Source: Cephalotus follicularis
Lineage: Eukaryota; Streptophyta; Magnoliopsida; Oxalidales; Cephalotaceae
Direction of reading: 5' to 3'
NCBI GenBank assembly: GCA_001972305.1
Contig: BDDD01005232.1
Location: 8,578 to 72,577 of the forward strand
Length of the DNA stretch: 64,000 nucleotides
A program made the position numbers and the translations under genes. Below are positions 44,241 to 56,888 of this stretch, one piece after another. The notes beneath the pieces were generated by a model. The model saw nothing but the letters and a program-made list of their open reading frames with translations, was not told the DNA's origin and did not search any database. The first letter of the stretch is position 1; every line of letters begins with the position of its first letter.

Positions 44241-47200
44241 AAACTTCAGCTAGTATTAGTTGTATAGAAGATCAAAGTAGCCATCGAAATGTTCGAAGTA
44301 AATACCCGAAAAATTTACTAATTGATTGTGTGGGCGACCTGATACATAACACAAAACATGCTTATGAGAATGAAATGTCTCTAATTATTTACCAATGCGG
44401 GATAATTATATCTTTAACAAGTGTAATGCATATCATGACACCATCATGATATAAATATTAGTATCTACAGCGACACCATCATAGAAAACTTTCCAACAAA
44501 AACCACTAATGTTTGACGGGATCTAATGTTTCCAAATGAAATCAAACCAAGGGAAGTGCTCATTTTCCAAAGAGAATTGAATGAATATTGAACTTTTTTT
44601 TTTCCATCTGCAGCTAATGGAGCAGTTACATCACTCATATATGTAATGTGTTGTTATTTGTAAATAAATTCCTTCGCATACATTTGCCTTAACTATCATT
44701 ATATTAAATAATTTCTTAACAAATTATGTAACTAATTCAAAAAAAAAAAAGAAGAAGAAGAAACTATTCACCATATATAGTAGTCTTTATATATCTTAGG
44801 TTTATGAGAAGTTCTAGGGAAAATGTATCAAAAACAATAATATTCCCCTTCCTAAAACGATAAATACCATTGACCTGATTTTCCATTAGCTAGTTGTTTA
44901 CCACTTACAAAAGTTATCTCTTTATATGTAACTAAGACTTAATTGAGAGGTTCCATTTTAGTTGATTTGCGCAAAAGAAGTAGTATAAATTAAGGCAAGG
45001 TTTAGGTTGCACTCAAACGAGAATTGAAAAGAAAAAGACAAAGGGAGTCTCACTAATCTAACTGGTAAGGAACAAGACTTGAGTTTGTCCTTGAAATTGG
45101 GGGATTTAATAAAGGAAAGGTTATATCACTCATTGTATAACCATTAACCCTTGAATAGAAAAGTAAAGAGAAGACAAAGTCCAAAACTCTTTTATTCACA
45201 AGTAATTATCTTTACGATCAACAATTTTCTACTTATCCAAAGATAGGGCTTCCTAAATCGCTTCCCCAATTAGATTGTGCACGATGCAACCGAACTTACG
45301 GATCATATTTCATCAATCTAACCGTTTGATTAGATGCTCTACTTATATAAAGTATGCATGCCAATTTTTAAGTCATTTGAATATCTCTAGTTCATCCATC
45401 GAATAAGTTTATTTTTTATACTAAATGAGAAAATTATAAAACGGTTGAATTTTTTAAGAAAAGATTTCAATTAATGTAAAATATAACATGCTAGTTCTAT
45501 AAATAACATTTAATTCAACGTTGGATTGATGAAATGTGATCCGTAAATCCGGTATTAAAGAGGAAATGATATAACTTGTATACTATGACAAACATATTTA
45601 AAGTAAAAAATGATGGATTAAAATGTAATTAATTATCTCTAGTTCATATTTAAAGTAAAAAACGATTGATTAAAATGTAATTATTTAGAACTATTTTGTA
45701 TTATTATAAAACTAGCCGATATATTTTCGACTTTAAATATGAACTAATCCACTATTTTGAAATAATTTACAAATCAATCCATGTGTTCTTTTATTTTTTG
45801 TTAGAATTTAATTAAGTCTAAAAATATCGATGAAAATTAATTGCGGCATTGATTATTGGAATTTTTCATTTCAAATTATTTTCTTATGGAGTTTTTGGTA
45901 AAGATAATGTAGTGATTTATGTACATATTTATATCTAAAATTAAAATAAATGGATTAAAATGTAATAACTAAGATCTATTTGTAATATTGTGATATCAAT
46001 GGATTGAGTTGTATTTAAGATCAAATTGAGAGGCTAAAATGTAATTTACTCTAAAAAAAAGAAGGAGCTTAAACAATAATGGAGGTAAAATAAGAAATTA
46101 ATGACAATCAAGTTGAAAATGATGTACTTATCCACATATATATTCAAGTGGCTTTGGTGGTTGGCTATAACAATTTAAGGGTATAGTTGAGATCAAACCA
46201 AATGTCTATTGTCCTTACACATCTCAAACCTAAATCATTAATGTTACCTGTGGCAGCCTTGGAAAATGGATTGGTGGTGTAGTTATACCTAATTAATAGA
46301 AAGTGGCCATCTCAATTAAGGGTATGGATATATAGTCCAATTTTAGTAAGTGGTAAAATAATGCAACAACAACTTTCTGCAGATTACCATTTTAAGAAGC
46401 AAGTACAGTTTTGATACCCTTCAGTAGTTACAAAAGTGCTTTATATCTATATTAAAGATATGTTACATGTTGTATTATTTAATGCACATTATTTAAGAGT
46501 AAGTTAATTTAGAAGAATGAAGTAGAAATAATTATTAATTAAAAACTGAAGAAGAATACTCTTACTTTTGGTGTAAAAAGTTTGCATATTTACACTCTAT
46601 CACACTGTTTCTTGAATCCAGAACTGGAGTAAGGCCAAAGAAGTGAAAAACAATATCTCGACATCATGAAATTAAAATTCTCGATGCCATGAAATTAAAA
46701 TCAATAAAATGTGCATTGGACAGTATACTGGACGCATTTTAATTAGAGAGAAGCCATATCCATTTTTTTTAGGCATGCCAAATTTCAAGATAAGCTCTAA
46801 TTATTTCATTGTTAGACACTAATTTTAATGTGTTATACAAAGTAAGAACAAGTAAAAGATTAATTTCATTAATGCCTCTAAAAATTAGCTCAACTTGAAA
46901 TGTGACATGTATAGTTATATCATCATCGATTAACCAAATTCAATCGGACCTATTGAATTGCTGTACATAAAAGGCTTTTTTCAGATTTATTAAACATGTG
47001 ATTGTGATGTCCTAAGGGGACACTTCAATGATAAATGCGTAACGTTATAATTGGGAAGACTGATTCGATATATTGGTAGAAGGGTTTGAGATTTGGACAA
47101 TTTATTATTATGATATAAAAAAAAAAAACATGTGATTGTGATTAGTGACGGATGGATTTTTGGGAGAAAAACACTAATAGATATATTAACTAGAAGTTCA

Positions 47201-48765
47201 AAATAAACTTACAATAAGAATCCACTTTTGAAAGAATCACCTAATGGCCATTGTCACTGGACTTCTTTCCTGTCTAGTCTGGAATCAAAGAAAGTTGGAC
47301 ACTAATCTGCTTTTTTTTTTTAAAAAAAAAAAAGTTAATATGAGATTTACAAAGAAAAGCAACAAAATTTTTAAAAAGAAACCTTGTCTCTCTGGTCGAG
47401 TCTTCCTCTCTCTTACTGTCTTATTGCCGACGATTAATGTACACTAGCTCCATTATCCGTCGACACGTCGATGCATCCAACTTCTCTGTTTGCCGTTGCC
47501 AACTCCTCCGATAATGCAACATAGGACAGAAGCATAAGTTGCAAGTGCCTCTTCTTCTCTCAAGTTTTCTCTCATCAATTAGGTTAGCATTGGACTTATG
47601 GAACTTTTTCAATCTCGCAGACAGTCACCACTTTTTTGAGTTGGTGTTCGTATTGCACTATTTTACTCGTTTGTAGTTTGTGGGATAATGTGTATGGTCT
47701 CGTTTGTATTAATTTTATGAATTAATTATTTGTACCCGTTGAATTGAAATCTCAACTCCGTTCCTGGTTGTGATCGTTGACTATTTAGTTGGAATTTGTA
47801 TGTAATTAAAGGTTGGTTAAAACACACTAATAATTAGAAGCCGACTAATAAAACTAGAATATTTTGCGGTTTATATTACAAACAAAAAGAAAAAAAAAAA
47901 AAAAAGGGTGACAATGAAGGCAAGATTGTGACCGCCGATAAATCATTTATGGGATTAGGTTATACATTGAATTCCCTTCACCTCTGAGCATCATTGAAAA
48001 CAACATGTTGCATTTGTGGTCCCCTTCCTAGAGAATAATAGTTTTGTTGGACTTTTGTTCGTACGTACTTCGATCCCTTTATTTCTCTATATTAATTAAA
48101 CTCCCTCCCTTCCTCCTAGTTTCTTGATTAATTACATACTAATAGTATAACTAAAACATAAGGTGCATGACACTAATTATTAGAGATAACCATTCATTAA
48201 AAAAAAAAAAAATAAACAAGTTTCTTTCCTTGTTCTACTAAATGACAAAGCTTTCGTTTTGGATTTGTCAATACAATTATCGTGAAACACAAAACAAACG
48301 AAACCCAAAAATGAGGTTGAACACATATACTAGAAATTCTGACTCATATCAACTCAATTAAGACATTAATCTTAAACAAATTTATCTCGGACATAAGGAA
48401 AGGTATAACGTACCTGTTGCTCTTCGTAGGGTACTGTTTTTACATCAAGATTTCACTTTATTCTTTACCTTATTTATCTTGTTCACTTATAGCAAAATTA
48501 AACCCCCATAAGGAATTTGACTCAATTGAAAACAATCACATGTATGTTTCAACATGTAACGTTTCCTAACATTTTAGTATTTTACAACGTGCTGAAGTAA
48601 GAGACAGGTGGTACAAGTTGCCCTCAATGTGGTCCTCATATTAGATATGGCAAAGATTTTCTTGTTGTGAACCATAAGGAGTTTTGACCTATGGGTACAC
48701 ATATAATTACCGTGGCCTGGCTACTTGTTGAAGATATTAGCCAATTTTCACTTGAAGCCAAGAAA
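44241..48765. other. AT-rich intergenic region
   Basis: No supported gene. It contains poly(A)/poly(T) tracts (44739, 47120, 47311, 47890, 48200), a short local duplication at about 45597-45685 and one member of a MITE-like family at 45230-45570. ORFs such as 47244-47447 and 47421-47612 have no recognisable domain. Confidence 0.6.
45230..45570. repeat. MITE-like foldback, family M
   Basis: The outer arms share complementary sequence: GATCATATTTCATCAATC near 45301 and GATTGATGAAATGTGATC near 45524. They enclose AATTTTTAAGTCATTTGAATATCT and TAAAACGGTTGAA-like segments that recur at 57900, 60270, 60640, 61300 and 63340. Confidence 0.6.
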
Positions 48766-49420
48766 TATGGTTGACAATTTGTATTAATGGGTCGGGTTCG
48801 TGTCGTGTCGAGGAACAGTTACAATACTATAAAGGTTAATCCAAACCCGACTCATTTAACCCGACTCGTTTATTAAACGTGTTATACGTGTCGACCCGTG
48901 TAACCCGTTTAATTAACGAATCAAGTCAAATTACATCAGTCAACTTAATTAATAATATAAATTTGATTCAATTAAAATTCATTCAAACTTAAAATTTTAA
49001 TAACAATTAATGATTTATATACACACACACACATACATACATACACACTTTAATAAACATAAATTACTTAGATAATATGTTAATCTATATATGAAATATA
49101 GCGAAAAAGATAATTGTTATTGTAAATTATAATATTTTATTATTTTGATAGGTAATTAAATATGTTTTATTTTTTATTGTTAATGATTTATAACAAGAAT
49201 AAATATTATTACGTCAAATTAATTATATTGATAGTGAACATAATTAATAAACGTGTCAATTGCAGGTAATTTTGGGTTTCGTAACTTGACCCAAAATCGA
49301 CCTGTTTATTGATTGTGTTAAACTGGTTGACCCTAAACCATTTAAGGTTGATCCTAACATGATTATCTCGTGTTAATTTCATATCGAGTTGTTGTGTCAT
49401 GACCCAAATTGCCAGCCATA
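48766..49420. mobile_element. hAT-like foldback element (655 bp)
   Basis: The ends are inverted: TATGGTTGACAATTTG at 48766 and CAAATTGCCAGCCATA at 49405-49420, followed inward by repeats of GGGTCG/CGTGTCG type (left) and decayed GACCC/AACACG forms (right). TA(G)GG-TGGCAA ends and CGTGTCG-rich arms are typical of plant hAT-type miniature elements. An 8-bp duplication is not convincing. No transposase. Confidence 0.55.
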
Positions 49421-49993
49421 CTAAAGAGTACAAGGTGAAATAAAAAGTTTTGACATAGATAATGCTTACAACAATATATAAGGAAAAAAGAAATAAGGGA
49501 AACGAGTTTATATTTGACAAAGCACGCAAGTAGCGTGCTATGTCACCTATAATTATTATAGTTAATGATTATATTCTGTAAATCTAACCATTGAATATAA
49601 TGTTTTATCTATATAGACTATACATGTCTATTTTCAACTTTATTGAACATATTTAACTATTTTATTTATATATAACATTTTCAACCATCATAATTAAAAT
49701 TTTCTCACACACAAAAAGAATTGCCTGTTCAATGAAATATCTCTATATATGAAAAACTTTGTATACAATCCGATCTCCATAACAGCACAGCATGCATGAA
49801 AAATCTAAAACTTAAGATTGACCATATATTTGGTGTCATCACATTCAGTACTAAGCACATGAACCATGCATCGGATGTTTTTGTTACATGTTTATATGAC
49901 TATATATGTCTCGAGTGATATGGAGCAAGATAAATGAGAGGTAAGATGGTAGATAATTTTTCATCCATGTACTTGAGTCAAAGAGTTCCATGA
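49421..49993. other. Intergenic, with a decayed family-M-like repeat
   Basis: 49510-49720 includes GCGTGCTATGTCA and TCTAACCATTGAATATAAT-like segments shared with the intron repeats at 60540 and 60940. Nothing coding is supported. Confidence 0.45.
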
Positions 49994-50963
49994 AAAAATG
50001 ATGGTTGAAGAGCCACCATAAGCTCCTGTACTTTTAGTCAATGTTCACTTGAGCCATTCCACAATATTTTTGTTCACTTTGCCTCGTGAACCCTACAAAA
50101 ACATCCAAATTAACAAATACGTTAGAAGTTTTGTTAATGGTGCTAACGTAACCAATAATTTTTTGCTTACCAGACTAAAAATTGGTTTTATTGCCACGCC
50201 AGACCTCATTAATCAAATTTTCATTCAAAAATTTATTTTAATCGCATGTCCCACTTTTTCAAAATAAACTACTTAACTAAGTAATGTTCACCCCCATATA
50301 TAAACTCCTTAATCTTTTGCTTTATGATAATTCTGACATTTTTATTGTTTCCTTTGATCGTTACCTTGCCCTCAAACTTGACCCATAAAGCAATCGCCAT
50401 GTTCAGATCACCAACAACAATAACTAGCAATGACGATCATGGTGAGAAATACTAATCCACTCGCCATGAAGACAATTTAGATCTGGTCAAACTCGTTAAG
50501 GATTCCGGCAAAGAAAACCACAAAACCCAAGGGGAAGAAACCAACAAGATCCAATCCAATGAAACAACACAAAGACATGGACGGATGCATGTATTATAGA
50601 GTGGCAGCACCCCCCTACACCAATTGTAAAGTTATGAATTTTTTTTTAAAGATTCTTACATATAATCTTAGATTATATACTCTAGTGCCCCCATGTCAAT
50701 GAAGAAGAAATATTTAAAAGTTTCATTTTATGTCAAAAAATTTTAATATCCCATTGACCCATTCTATTTAAATAAATGTGCCCCAACGGTATATAATTTT
50801 TGTATCCGTAAAGCCCTTAATTTTGAACTGCCGTGCTCATAAGGGGAGGCCCCAAGTTTTAGAAGAGACCCAAAACCATGGGAACCAACTCAGAAGCTCG
50901 ATGTGGTTGTGATACTGCCATCGATTTCGCTCCAAGGATCCAGTACAACTCATGACACTGTCT

Positions 50964-52415
50964 TGTTCTAACGCGGGTAAGAAGTGTGAATCACTAGATA
51001 TCTTTCTAACAGGACAATAACCCTTGAATCCACAAAGGGTTTTCTTGAATCCACGAGAACCAACAAACTGGAATCCACTAGAATTAAGAGAACACTTTGA
51101 AAATATTATTATTGAATAAAATTCTGCAAAATGGTAGTATAACAACTTTATTTAATTCTCAAAATATACAACATCCCTAATTTTACATCAAAGTGTAATA
51201 CATCAGTCCCTTCCAATTGAAGAAAACTCGACCTCGAGTTCAAACTTAAGTATTGAAGTTTGCTGTTCTAACAAAGCAAATATCTTGTCTTCCATTTCTT
51301 GCAAATACCAATATTCACGAATTCAACAAGTTGAAACTCTCCTACTAAAGTTCTCAAGTGACTCATCGTATCTACTAAACTTTCTATCCCAAAAAAATCA
51401 ACATACTTGATTTCTTCTACAGTATGTTTAGTCACTCCATTAAAACATGATTTGTTCTCGTTAATTTTTTTTCCAACTTTCCAATTCAAAACACTAATTG
51501 AATTCTAATTCATGAGCTTCTTCAATATTAGGGATAACAACTAATTCTTCAATTATGTTATCTTCAGGTTGTAAATGCTTATTATCAATATGCTCAACTA
51601 TATTGCACAATATCTTGAAAAACTTGCAATGGTCTTAGAGTATCAATTTTGTAATAAGCATTAACCTTTGGCAATTCATAATTTCAATGTTCAATAAAAA
51701 TTTCAAACCAAGAATTTATCGTTCTTTCTTATCTAAACATGATTTCTTCAAACTCATATGGTAAATACTCAAGTATCAGCATCTTTCTTATTCTAGGCCA
51801 AGAACGAATTTTGTCCTTACCTTGTCTATATCTGCAAATATGAATGTGGTTCCACCAATCAACTATATATATCATCTTCAATTTTATATGATGCAAGGTT
51901 CATCATTGAACTTTTTGGGATTTCCTTGTACTCGAAATAGACTTGAAGATCAAATAACCAATTGATTAATTGTTTCTTGAAAAAATCACCATCAAATAAA
52001 GAAATTTCTTCAAAATCAAGAATATGACTACCAATAGGTTGACTACGAGTGACATCTTGAGTGTGAAACATATCGTATCCACGATCCCACATGATTTCTC
52101 TTGAAAGAAAAGCTAGGGGAAACCTCTTTGATACCAACTAACGCGGGACAGAACTATGAATAGGAATAGAACACGTCTAAACCTAAATAAATTCTAAAAT
52201 CCACTAGATAAAAGAGAAAACTCTAAACATATTATTATTGAATAAAACTCTCTAGAACAATAGTTATAACAACTTTATTTATAATAAACCTAAGAAACCC
52301 TACTTTTACTAAATTAAATAACCTGGCTAAAATACCCTTAAACAAAGATTACCAATTTAATTCTCAAAATATATAAGATCCCTAATTTTACATCAAAGTG
52401 TCCTACATCATGTTC
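50964..52415 (-). mobile_element. Small LTR retrotransposon with only gag (TR-GAG-like), 1442 bp
   Basis: The element is 50969-52410. The LTRs are 50969-51205 and 52139-52410, starting TGATGTA and ending CCCGCGTTA on the minus strand; the right copy has an extra stretch. A perfect TGTTC duplication flanks it (50964-50968, 52411-52415). The primer site TTGGTATCAAAG (minus, about 52126-52137) is one base from the 5' LTR. The 0.93-kb interior encodes only a degenerate gag. This fits the plant class called terminal-repeat retrotransposons with GAG domain. Confidence 0.85.
51530..52137 (-). pseudogene. gag-like ORF of the small LTR element
   Basis: Minus strand from 52137: MVSKRFPLAF ... LINWLFDLQVYFEYKEIPKS followed by the retrotransposon-gag WW motif region (WWNHIHICRYRQGKDKIRSW, near 51865-51805) and LEYLPYEFEEIMF. 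A frameshift at about 51870 and later stops (for example near 51720) break it. No zinc knuckle, protease or RT is present. Confidence 0.75.
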
Positions 52416-53043
52416 CTTCTCCACCACATAGCGCCCACTCCCACAATGAACAGAGACTAGAGCCAAGCACTAGTCAAATCTGAAGCTGGAGTTGCTTGTA
52501 GATATAGGTTCTAGTATTATATTACTTGAAGGGTTTGAGAGATATTATTTGTGTACCATTGATTTTTATTCATATAACCATTCCTTGAGCATGGGCATAG
52601 ATCCACTTTTTATATTGATTTGGATTTCGTGTCTCAGTTAGAGATTTTGTGATCATTGTATTTGAGTTGGGTCTAAGGATTTTGATTTTGTGTTTTAGTT
52701 TTTGTTAGGGATAGGCATTGGGTGTCACAGATTCAATCCGTTTTAGTTAAGTGATTTTGTTTTCCTTTTTTAAATCGTGGGACCCACCATTAAAGATCTA
52801 AAATTGTTTGATGAGGTCTGACGTGGCAATAAAACCTTTTTTTTTTTTTGGTCTGGTAAGCAAAAAAGTAACAGTAATGTCAGCACTAGTAACATAACTT
52901 CTAACGGAGGGGTTATTTTTGACCTTTTTATGGGGTTCAAGGGAAAAGCCAACAAAAATATTGTTAAGGGCACATAAAAGTATAGAGGCTTATGGTGCCC
53001 TTCGGCCAAAAATAATTTGGTATATAATATTAAACAACACTTT

Positions 53044-53375
53044 TGTTAAGATTTCCATCCCTATAAATATATTCATAGATGAGGTGACTCTCAAGTATTT
53101 AAATTATAGTAAATCTCTTTATCTAACCGATGTGAGATGTAAGATCTCTTTTAACACTCGTTCTAAGGAGGAACATAGTGATTATAAACAGCAAGTTCCG
53201 ATTAAGCTCAGAGGCTGAGCAGAGTGTCTTGGGCTTAGAGGCTGGGAGTAACGTGTCTTGACGTACTCAAAGGCTACGAGTAGCGAGTTCCGATCGGGCT
53301 CAGAGGCTACAGAATAGTCTTGGTTAGATAAAGAGGTTTCAACCCGACTCTGATACCATGTTAAGACTTGAAGTC
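53044..53375 (-). mobile_element. TRIM-like element, one LTR plus interior
   Basis: A 113-bp LTR at 53044-53156 (inverted ends TGTTAA ... TTAACA) contains GATGTGAGATGTAAGATCTC, the complement of the CACATCGGTTAGATAAAGAG segment common in plant TRIM LTRs. A 200-bp interior leads to the primer site TGGTATCAGAG (minus, 53348-53358). The second LTR starts TGTTAAGAC at 53359 but diverges at once, so it is truncated. The interior contains AGGCT-centred short repeats (GCTCAGAGGCT, GCTTAGAGGCT). Confidence 0.7.
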
Positions 53376-54855
53376 CATGCTTTTGGTTTGAACTTCAAGT
53401 TTAGTTAGGGAGTTATATGCGAGAAATGATTAGATATACAATTTTGGTGGCTTAAGCCATTAGATGGAGATGTCAATATATCCTCTTCACTTCATCAATG
53501 CAAGAGTTTTACCCTGTTTGACTTTAATTAATAAGTGTTTGACTTTAATTAATAAGCCACCACATAATCCATATACAATAACAATTGAAAAGAAAGAAAA
53601 AATAAGGATATTTCGCGTGTTGAGTATGAGAGGTTTGGCGTTAAGATCAGATATTATATATATATGGTGATCAAGATCCGACTATAGTGCACATCAACGA
53701 AGCAAACCAATAAACCTTCAGTCAATCAGGGAAAAAGGCCTTATGGAACATGGATCATGCTATCTAACATCCGTAGCAGACATTGTATACAATTCATCTT
53801 ATAAATGTAATGACTTGTCATTGCAACATTTAACATGTAATTTGCTGAAGTGGGTATGCCAATGTGACATTTCCTCAAGAAACGAAGTGATGTGGAACGA
53901 CTGATCAAGCATTGAACAAAGCATACAAGTGGGCGCTAGACCTCATCGGTAGGTCGAGTGATACAGATCAAATGGAAGAGAAGCGCAAAGGTGTGAGATA
54001 GGTAAGTAATAACTGATTTGGTATATAAAAAAACTTGAAAAGATGATTTTTTAAAAAAAAGGGAAAAAAAGACATTGAGGACAAAGTAGAGTGGCTTTTA
54101 GTCATGAGGAATACAATACAACAATCCAAGCTCAGACTCACATATAAAAAAGGGAAACAAATTGATGTGTAGAATGCCAAGTGCTTCTTCCCTTGTTACC
54201 AATGCCATATATGAGTTTAAAATTATGGAAATGGAGGGCTAGATCATGTCACATGACATTTACCTTTACTTTTGTCATAACCTTGGTGAAGAAACAGTTA
54301 TTCTTTTGTATAATAAAACAAAGTAATCCCATAAAATTTTGAGAGAGGAACATGGGGCCCATGGGGTGGGTGTAGGGCCTTTGTAATAAAGCAGAAGATG
54401 TGTATTACACTCCCATTATAATTTTTCTTATAAATTTAAGAAAATGAAAGAAAAAAAAAAAAAAGATAAACCCTATTGTTTTTATTTAAAAAGAAAAACG
54501 TTGCATACAATGTACTGCATAAAGACATTTTTGACATTGTGTGAAACTTAGCCCAACGTCCCATTCACCCCATTAATAATCGCTTTCAAAGGTCCCTCTC
54601 CCTCTCGTGCCTTCCATCATTGACGAGAAAATGAAATAAATAATTAAGTAATAAAATAAAATGTAATGAAAATCCTATTATTAGTGATTCCCAACTTTAA
54701 CCTTCTCTTTTCCTTCATCTTCAATACTCACCACTTATAATGACCCTCCAAAAGATATTAAAAGACAACAGAACATAAAGATACATAGTATACAATATAA
54801 ACTAAGTTTAAGCTTCTTTTTTTTTATTAAATAATGATTGATGAGTCATATTTAA
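53376..54855. other. Upstream region of the AG-like gene
   Basis: AT-rich, no coding domain. It includes a short direct repeat GTTTGACTTTAATTAATAAG at about 53516 and 53537, poly(A) tracts, and CT-rich DNA near 54590. The proximal 300-500 bp presumably contains promoter elements, but I see no perfect CArG box there. Confidence 0.5.
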
Positions 54856-54867
54856 CTTTATATAGAC
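54856..54867 (+). promoter_or_regulatory. TATA box of the AG-like gene
   Basis: CTTTATATAGAC lies about 30-40 bp before the CT- and CA-rich sequence that begins the inferred 5'UTR exon. Only sequence and position support this. Confidence 0.55.
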
Positions 54868-54889
54868 TCACCTCTCAGCACCAGCTTGC

Positions 54890-55006
54890 TTCCAATATCT
54901 GCACCTCTTCTGTTTTGATTGTATAATCAGAAGAAGAGAGAAAACCCCAAAAGCAGCAAACTTTGTTTCTCTCTATTGTTAGCATTTCTTTTATTTCCTC
55001 ACCCAG
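54890..55006 (+). other. AG: 5'UTR exon 1 of the AG-like gene (start approximate)
   Basis: CT-rich leader-like sequence downstream of the TATA box, ending CACCCAG followed by the donor GTTAGT at 55007. A non-coding first exon followed by a 5'UTR intron matches the structure of Arabidopsis AGAMOUS. The 5' end is inferred from the TATA position. Confidence 0.55.
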
Positions 55007-55285
55007 GTTAGTGTGTAAAATAATGAAACATTAAGCTTATGATCACTTTCATTGCTTCTCCTTTTACGTTTTAATCTTACATTTCCACATCTAACCAAGA
55101 TTCACTCACGTGTGCACTCTTTGATTGCTTGAGAAACTATAGAAAGTGAAATTTAAACAAAAAATAAAGTAGAAGTGGAGCTAAAACCAACCACTTTTAG
55201 CTTCTTAGTGATTAAAACAACTACAATGTCATGAAATATATCATGGCATCAATGTGTTACATGGATCTTTTTGTTTGTGGATCAG
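55007..55285 (+). other. AG: Intron 1 (in the 5'UTR) of the AG-like gene
   Basis: Starts GTTAGTG at 55007; the most likely acceptor is GGATCAG ending at 55285, with CCTAG ending at 55290 as an alternative. The start codon follows at 55296. Confidence 0.55.
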
Positions 55286-55295
55286 CCTAGCTATC

Positions 55296-55522
55296 ATGGC
55301 ATACCCAAATGAGACGGGCGACGTTTCTCCACAGAGAAAAATTGGTAGGGGAAAGATCGAGATCAAGCGGATCGAAAACACCACCAATCGTCAAGTTACC
55401 TTTTGTAAGAGGCGCAACGGTTTGCTCAAAAAGGCATATGAATTATCAATTCTTTGTGATGCTGAGGTTGCTCTTATTGTCTTCTCTAGCCGTGGCCGCC
55501 TTTATGAGTATGCTAATAACAG
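55296..55522 (+). CDS. AG: AGAMOUS-lineage MADS-box transcription factor, first coding exon (partial gene)
   Basis: The exon encodes 75 residues plus the first two bases of the next codon. Residues 1-16 ([16 protein letters not shown]) are the N-terminal extension typical of C-lineage AG/PLE/SHP proteins and usually absent from D-lineage SEEDSTICK. Residues 17-75 are a MADS domain ([59 protein letters not shown]) that matches the AG consensus almost exactly, with Ile where Val is usual in ELSVLCD. The exon ends AATAACAG with donor GTATAT at 55523, the conserved splice point before S-V-K. An upstream in-frame ATG at 55254 exists, but it lies in or before the acceptor, so 55296 is preferred. 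Family role: nuclear factor that binds CArG boxes and specifies stamens, carpels and floral determinacy. The I, K and C domains are beyond the window. AG versus its PLE/SHP paralogue cannot be settled from this exon. Confidence 0.9.
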
Positions 55523-56435
55523 GTATATGATTATATTTAGCTTTCATGATCTTGATTTCTCAAGGTTCATAGCTTGTCTATATGGGCTCATGGTGTTTTT
55601 AGTTTTTATTTTTTAAATTTTGGGATGTGTTCATGCCTTCATTGTGCCTTTCTTTAGTACTTCTTCAAATTTGGGGTTATCTTTTTTATTCCTTTTTATG
55701 TTTTAGTGCTATTTGGGGTTTTCAAAGGCTTGAAAGTGTAATATTAGGAAATGCTGGTGCCCGCTAGATATGAGTCTGGATTTAAAGCAAAAGAAAACAA
55801 TCATTTTTTTTATGTGAAGTTTAGATTGAGTCCTCTCTAACTAAGATTCACTTGTCTTTCTTTCTTCTGTTTCTTTCCTTGTATAAGCTTTATGGTGTCT
55901 TCTTTTTTCTTTTTATGATTATTTTTGTATTCTTGGTTTGGTGTATACATAGATCTGGTGTAATAGATAGAAATAGAAGCATTATGGGTGTGTTAAAGTG
56001 GTAGTATATATCAACCAAGTATAGCTTTGGGAAGGTATATATGAGATCAGCCTCTATCTCCTCCATATCTTGTTAAATTCACTGTTTCCTTTCTCTTTTC
56101 CATTCCCAAAATTCCTCTTGCTCTTCTCTCTCTCTCTTTGTGTGTGTGTGCGTGTGTACATGTATGGGGTAGTTTTATCTATGAAGCTATAGCTATGAGA
56201 AGGACTAGAACTAAAGCTGTCACGCTCTCATTAGCTCAAGCCCTTACAAGCGTTGACACTTCCTTAATGGCACGTCAGTTACGCATCAAGAGAGCAAAAA
56301 AGTACATTGTTCAAATACAAGAATTAATGTAAAAAAAAAAAAAAAGAAATCACATTTTTTAGGGTTTCAAAAACACCTTACTCTTCGATCGGTTCCTATT
56401 AGAGACATGCTAAACAAGTAAACTTCCCTTTGTAA

Positions 56436-56442
56436 CCAATCA
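56436..56442 (+). promoter_or_regulatory. CCAATCA box
   Basis: CCAATCA is followed 20 bp later by the related CCAATAA (56462) and then the CArG box. CCAATCA motifs are a described conserved feature of AG second introns. Confidence 0.5.
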
Positions 56443-56471
56443 CAACTAAATCAAGTCACAACCAATAAAAC

Positions 56472-56481
56472 CCATATTAGG
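56472..56481 (+). promoter_or_regulatory. CArG box CCATATTAGG
   Basis: Perfect CC(A/T)6GG, the MADS-protein binding consensus. A second near-match with seven A/T bases (CCAAAATTAGG) is at about 56561. It fits autoregulation by AG/SEP complexes. Confidence 0.6.
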
Positions 56482-56847
56482 GTTTTCCCTAACCCACACG
56501 AAATTCCCTTGATTGTAATCACCCCTCTTGAGTACCAGTATCTCCACAGTCAAACATAACCAAAATTAGGGTTTATTTTTCAGTCATACAAGTTTATCAA
56601 ACTGTCCCTAGACTTTTAATGGTAACCCTTAAAACAAAGGTCATCAAAATTTCTCATGCGATTTAGATTCTTTTACTTACAGAAATTTGTTAGGGCTTTA
56701 AGACCAGATCAAGTTTGTGGTTCTTTACAGAATCTTTGGTCACGTCACCTAGCAGATTTTTTTAGTTTCTTGACCCCTGAAAAAATCGTTTTAAGTTTAT
56801 ATATTTCATTGTTGAAAAATGGAATAGCCATCTGCAACAAAAGTTCT

Positions 56848-56848
<1 letters not shown>

Positions 56849-56885
<37 letters not shown>
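56849..56885. repeat. (GA)n microsatellite in intron 2
   Basis: About 18 AG dinucleotides. A second GA/GT compound repeat lies at about 56981-57013. Plant BASIC PENTACYSTEINE proteins bind GA-rich tracts, but no function is shown here. Confidence 0.9.

Positions 56886-56888
<3 letters not shown>

Larger units (their letters stand above)
49994..53016. mobile_element. Mutator-like element MULE-2 (3005 bp, 9-bp duplication)
   Basis: The element is 50003-53007. Its arms of about 250 bp are inverted copies: the left starts GGTTGAAGAGCCACCATAAG and the right (complement) GGCCGAAGGGCACCATAAG. Both later share GTTAGAAGTT, TTTTGCTTACCAGAC and TTTTATTGCCACG. Flanks are AAAAATGAT (49994-50002) and AAAAATAAT (53008-53016), 8 of 9 identical. 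No MURA-like transposase was found. The interior holds a complete small LTR element (50969-52410) and about 1 kb of unassigned sequence. Confidence 0.85.

Noticed and set aside
50049..50267. 72-codon ORF
   Set aside because: It is the terminal inverted repeat of MULE-2 read in frame.
55296..55522. D-lineage SEEDSTICK/AGL11 identity
   Set aside because: The 16-residue extension before the MADS domain is typical of the C lineage; D-lineage proteins usually start at MGRGK. Not fully excluded.
55254..55616. Longer AG ORF with start at 55254 and read-through past 55522
   Set aside because: The upstream ATG lies in the 5'UTR intron and the downstream part is past the conserved donor GTATAT; family gene structure supports 55296-55522.
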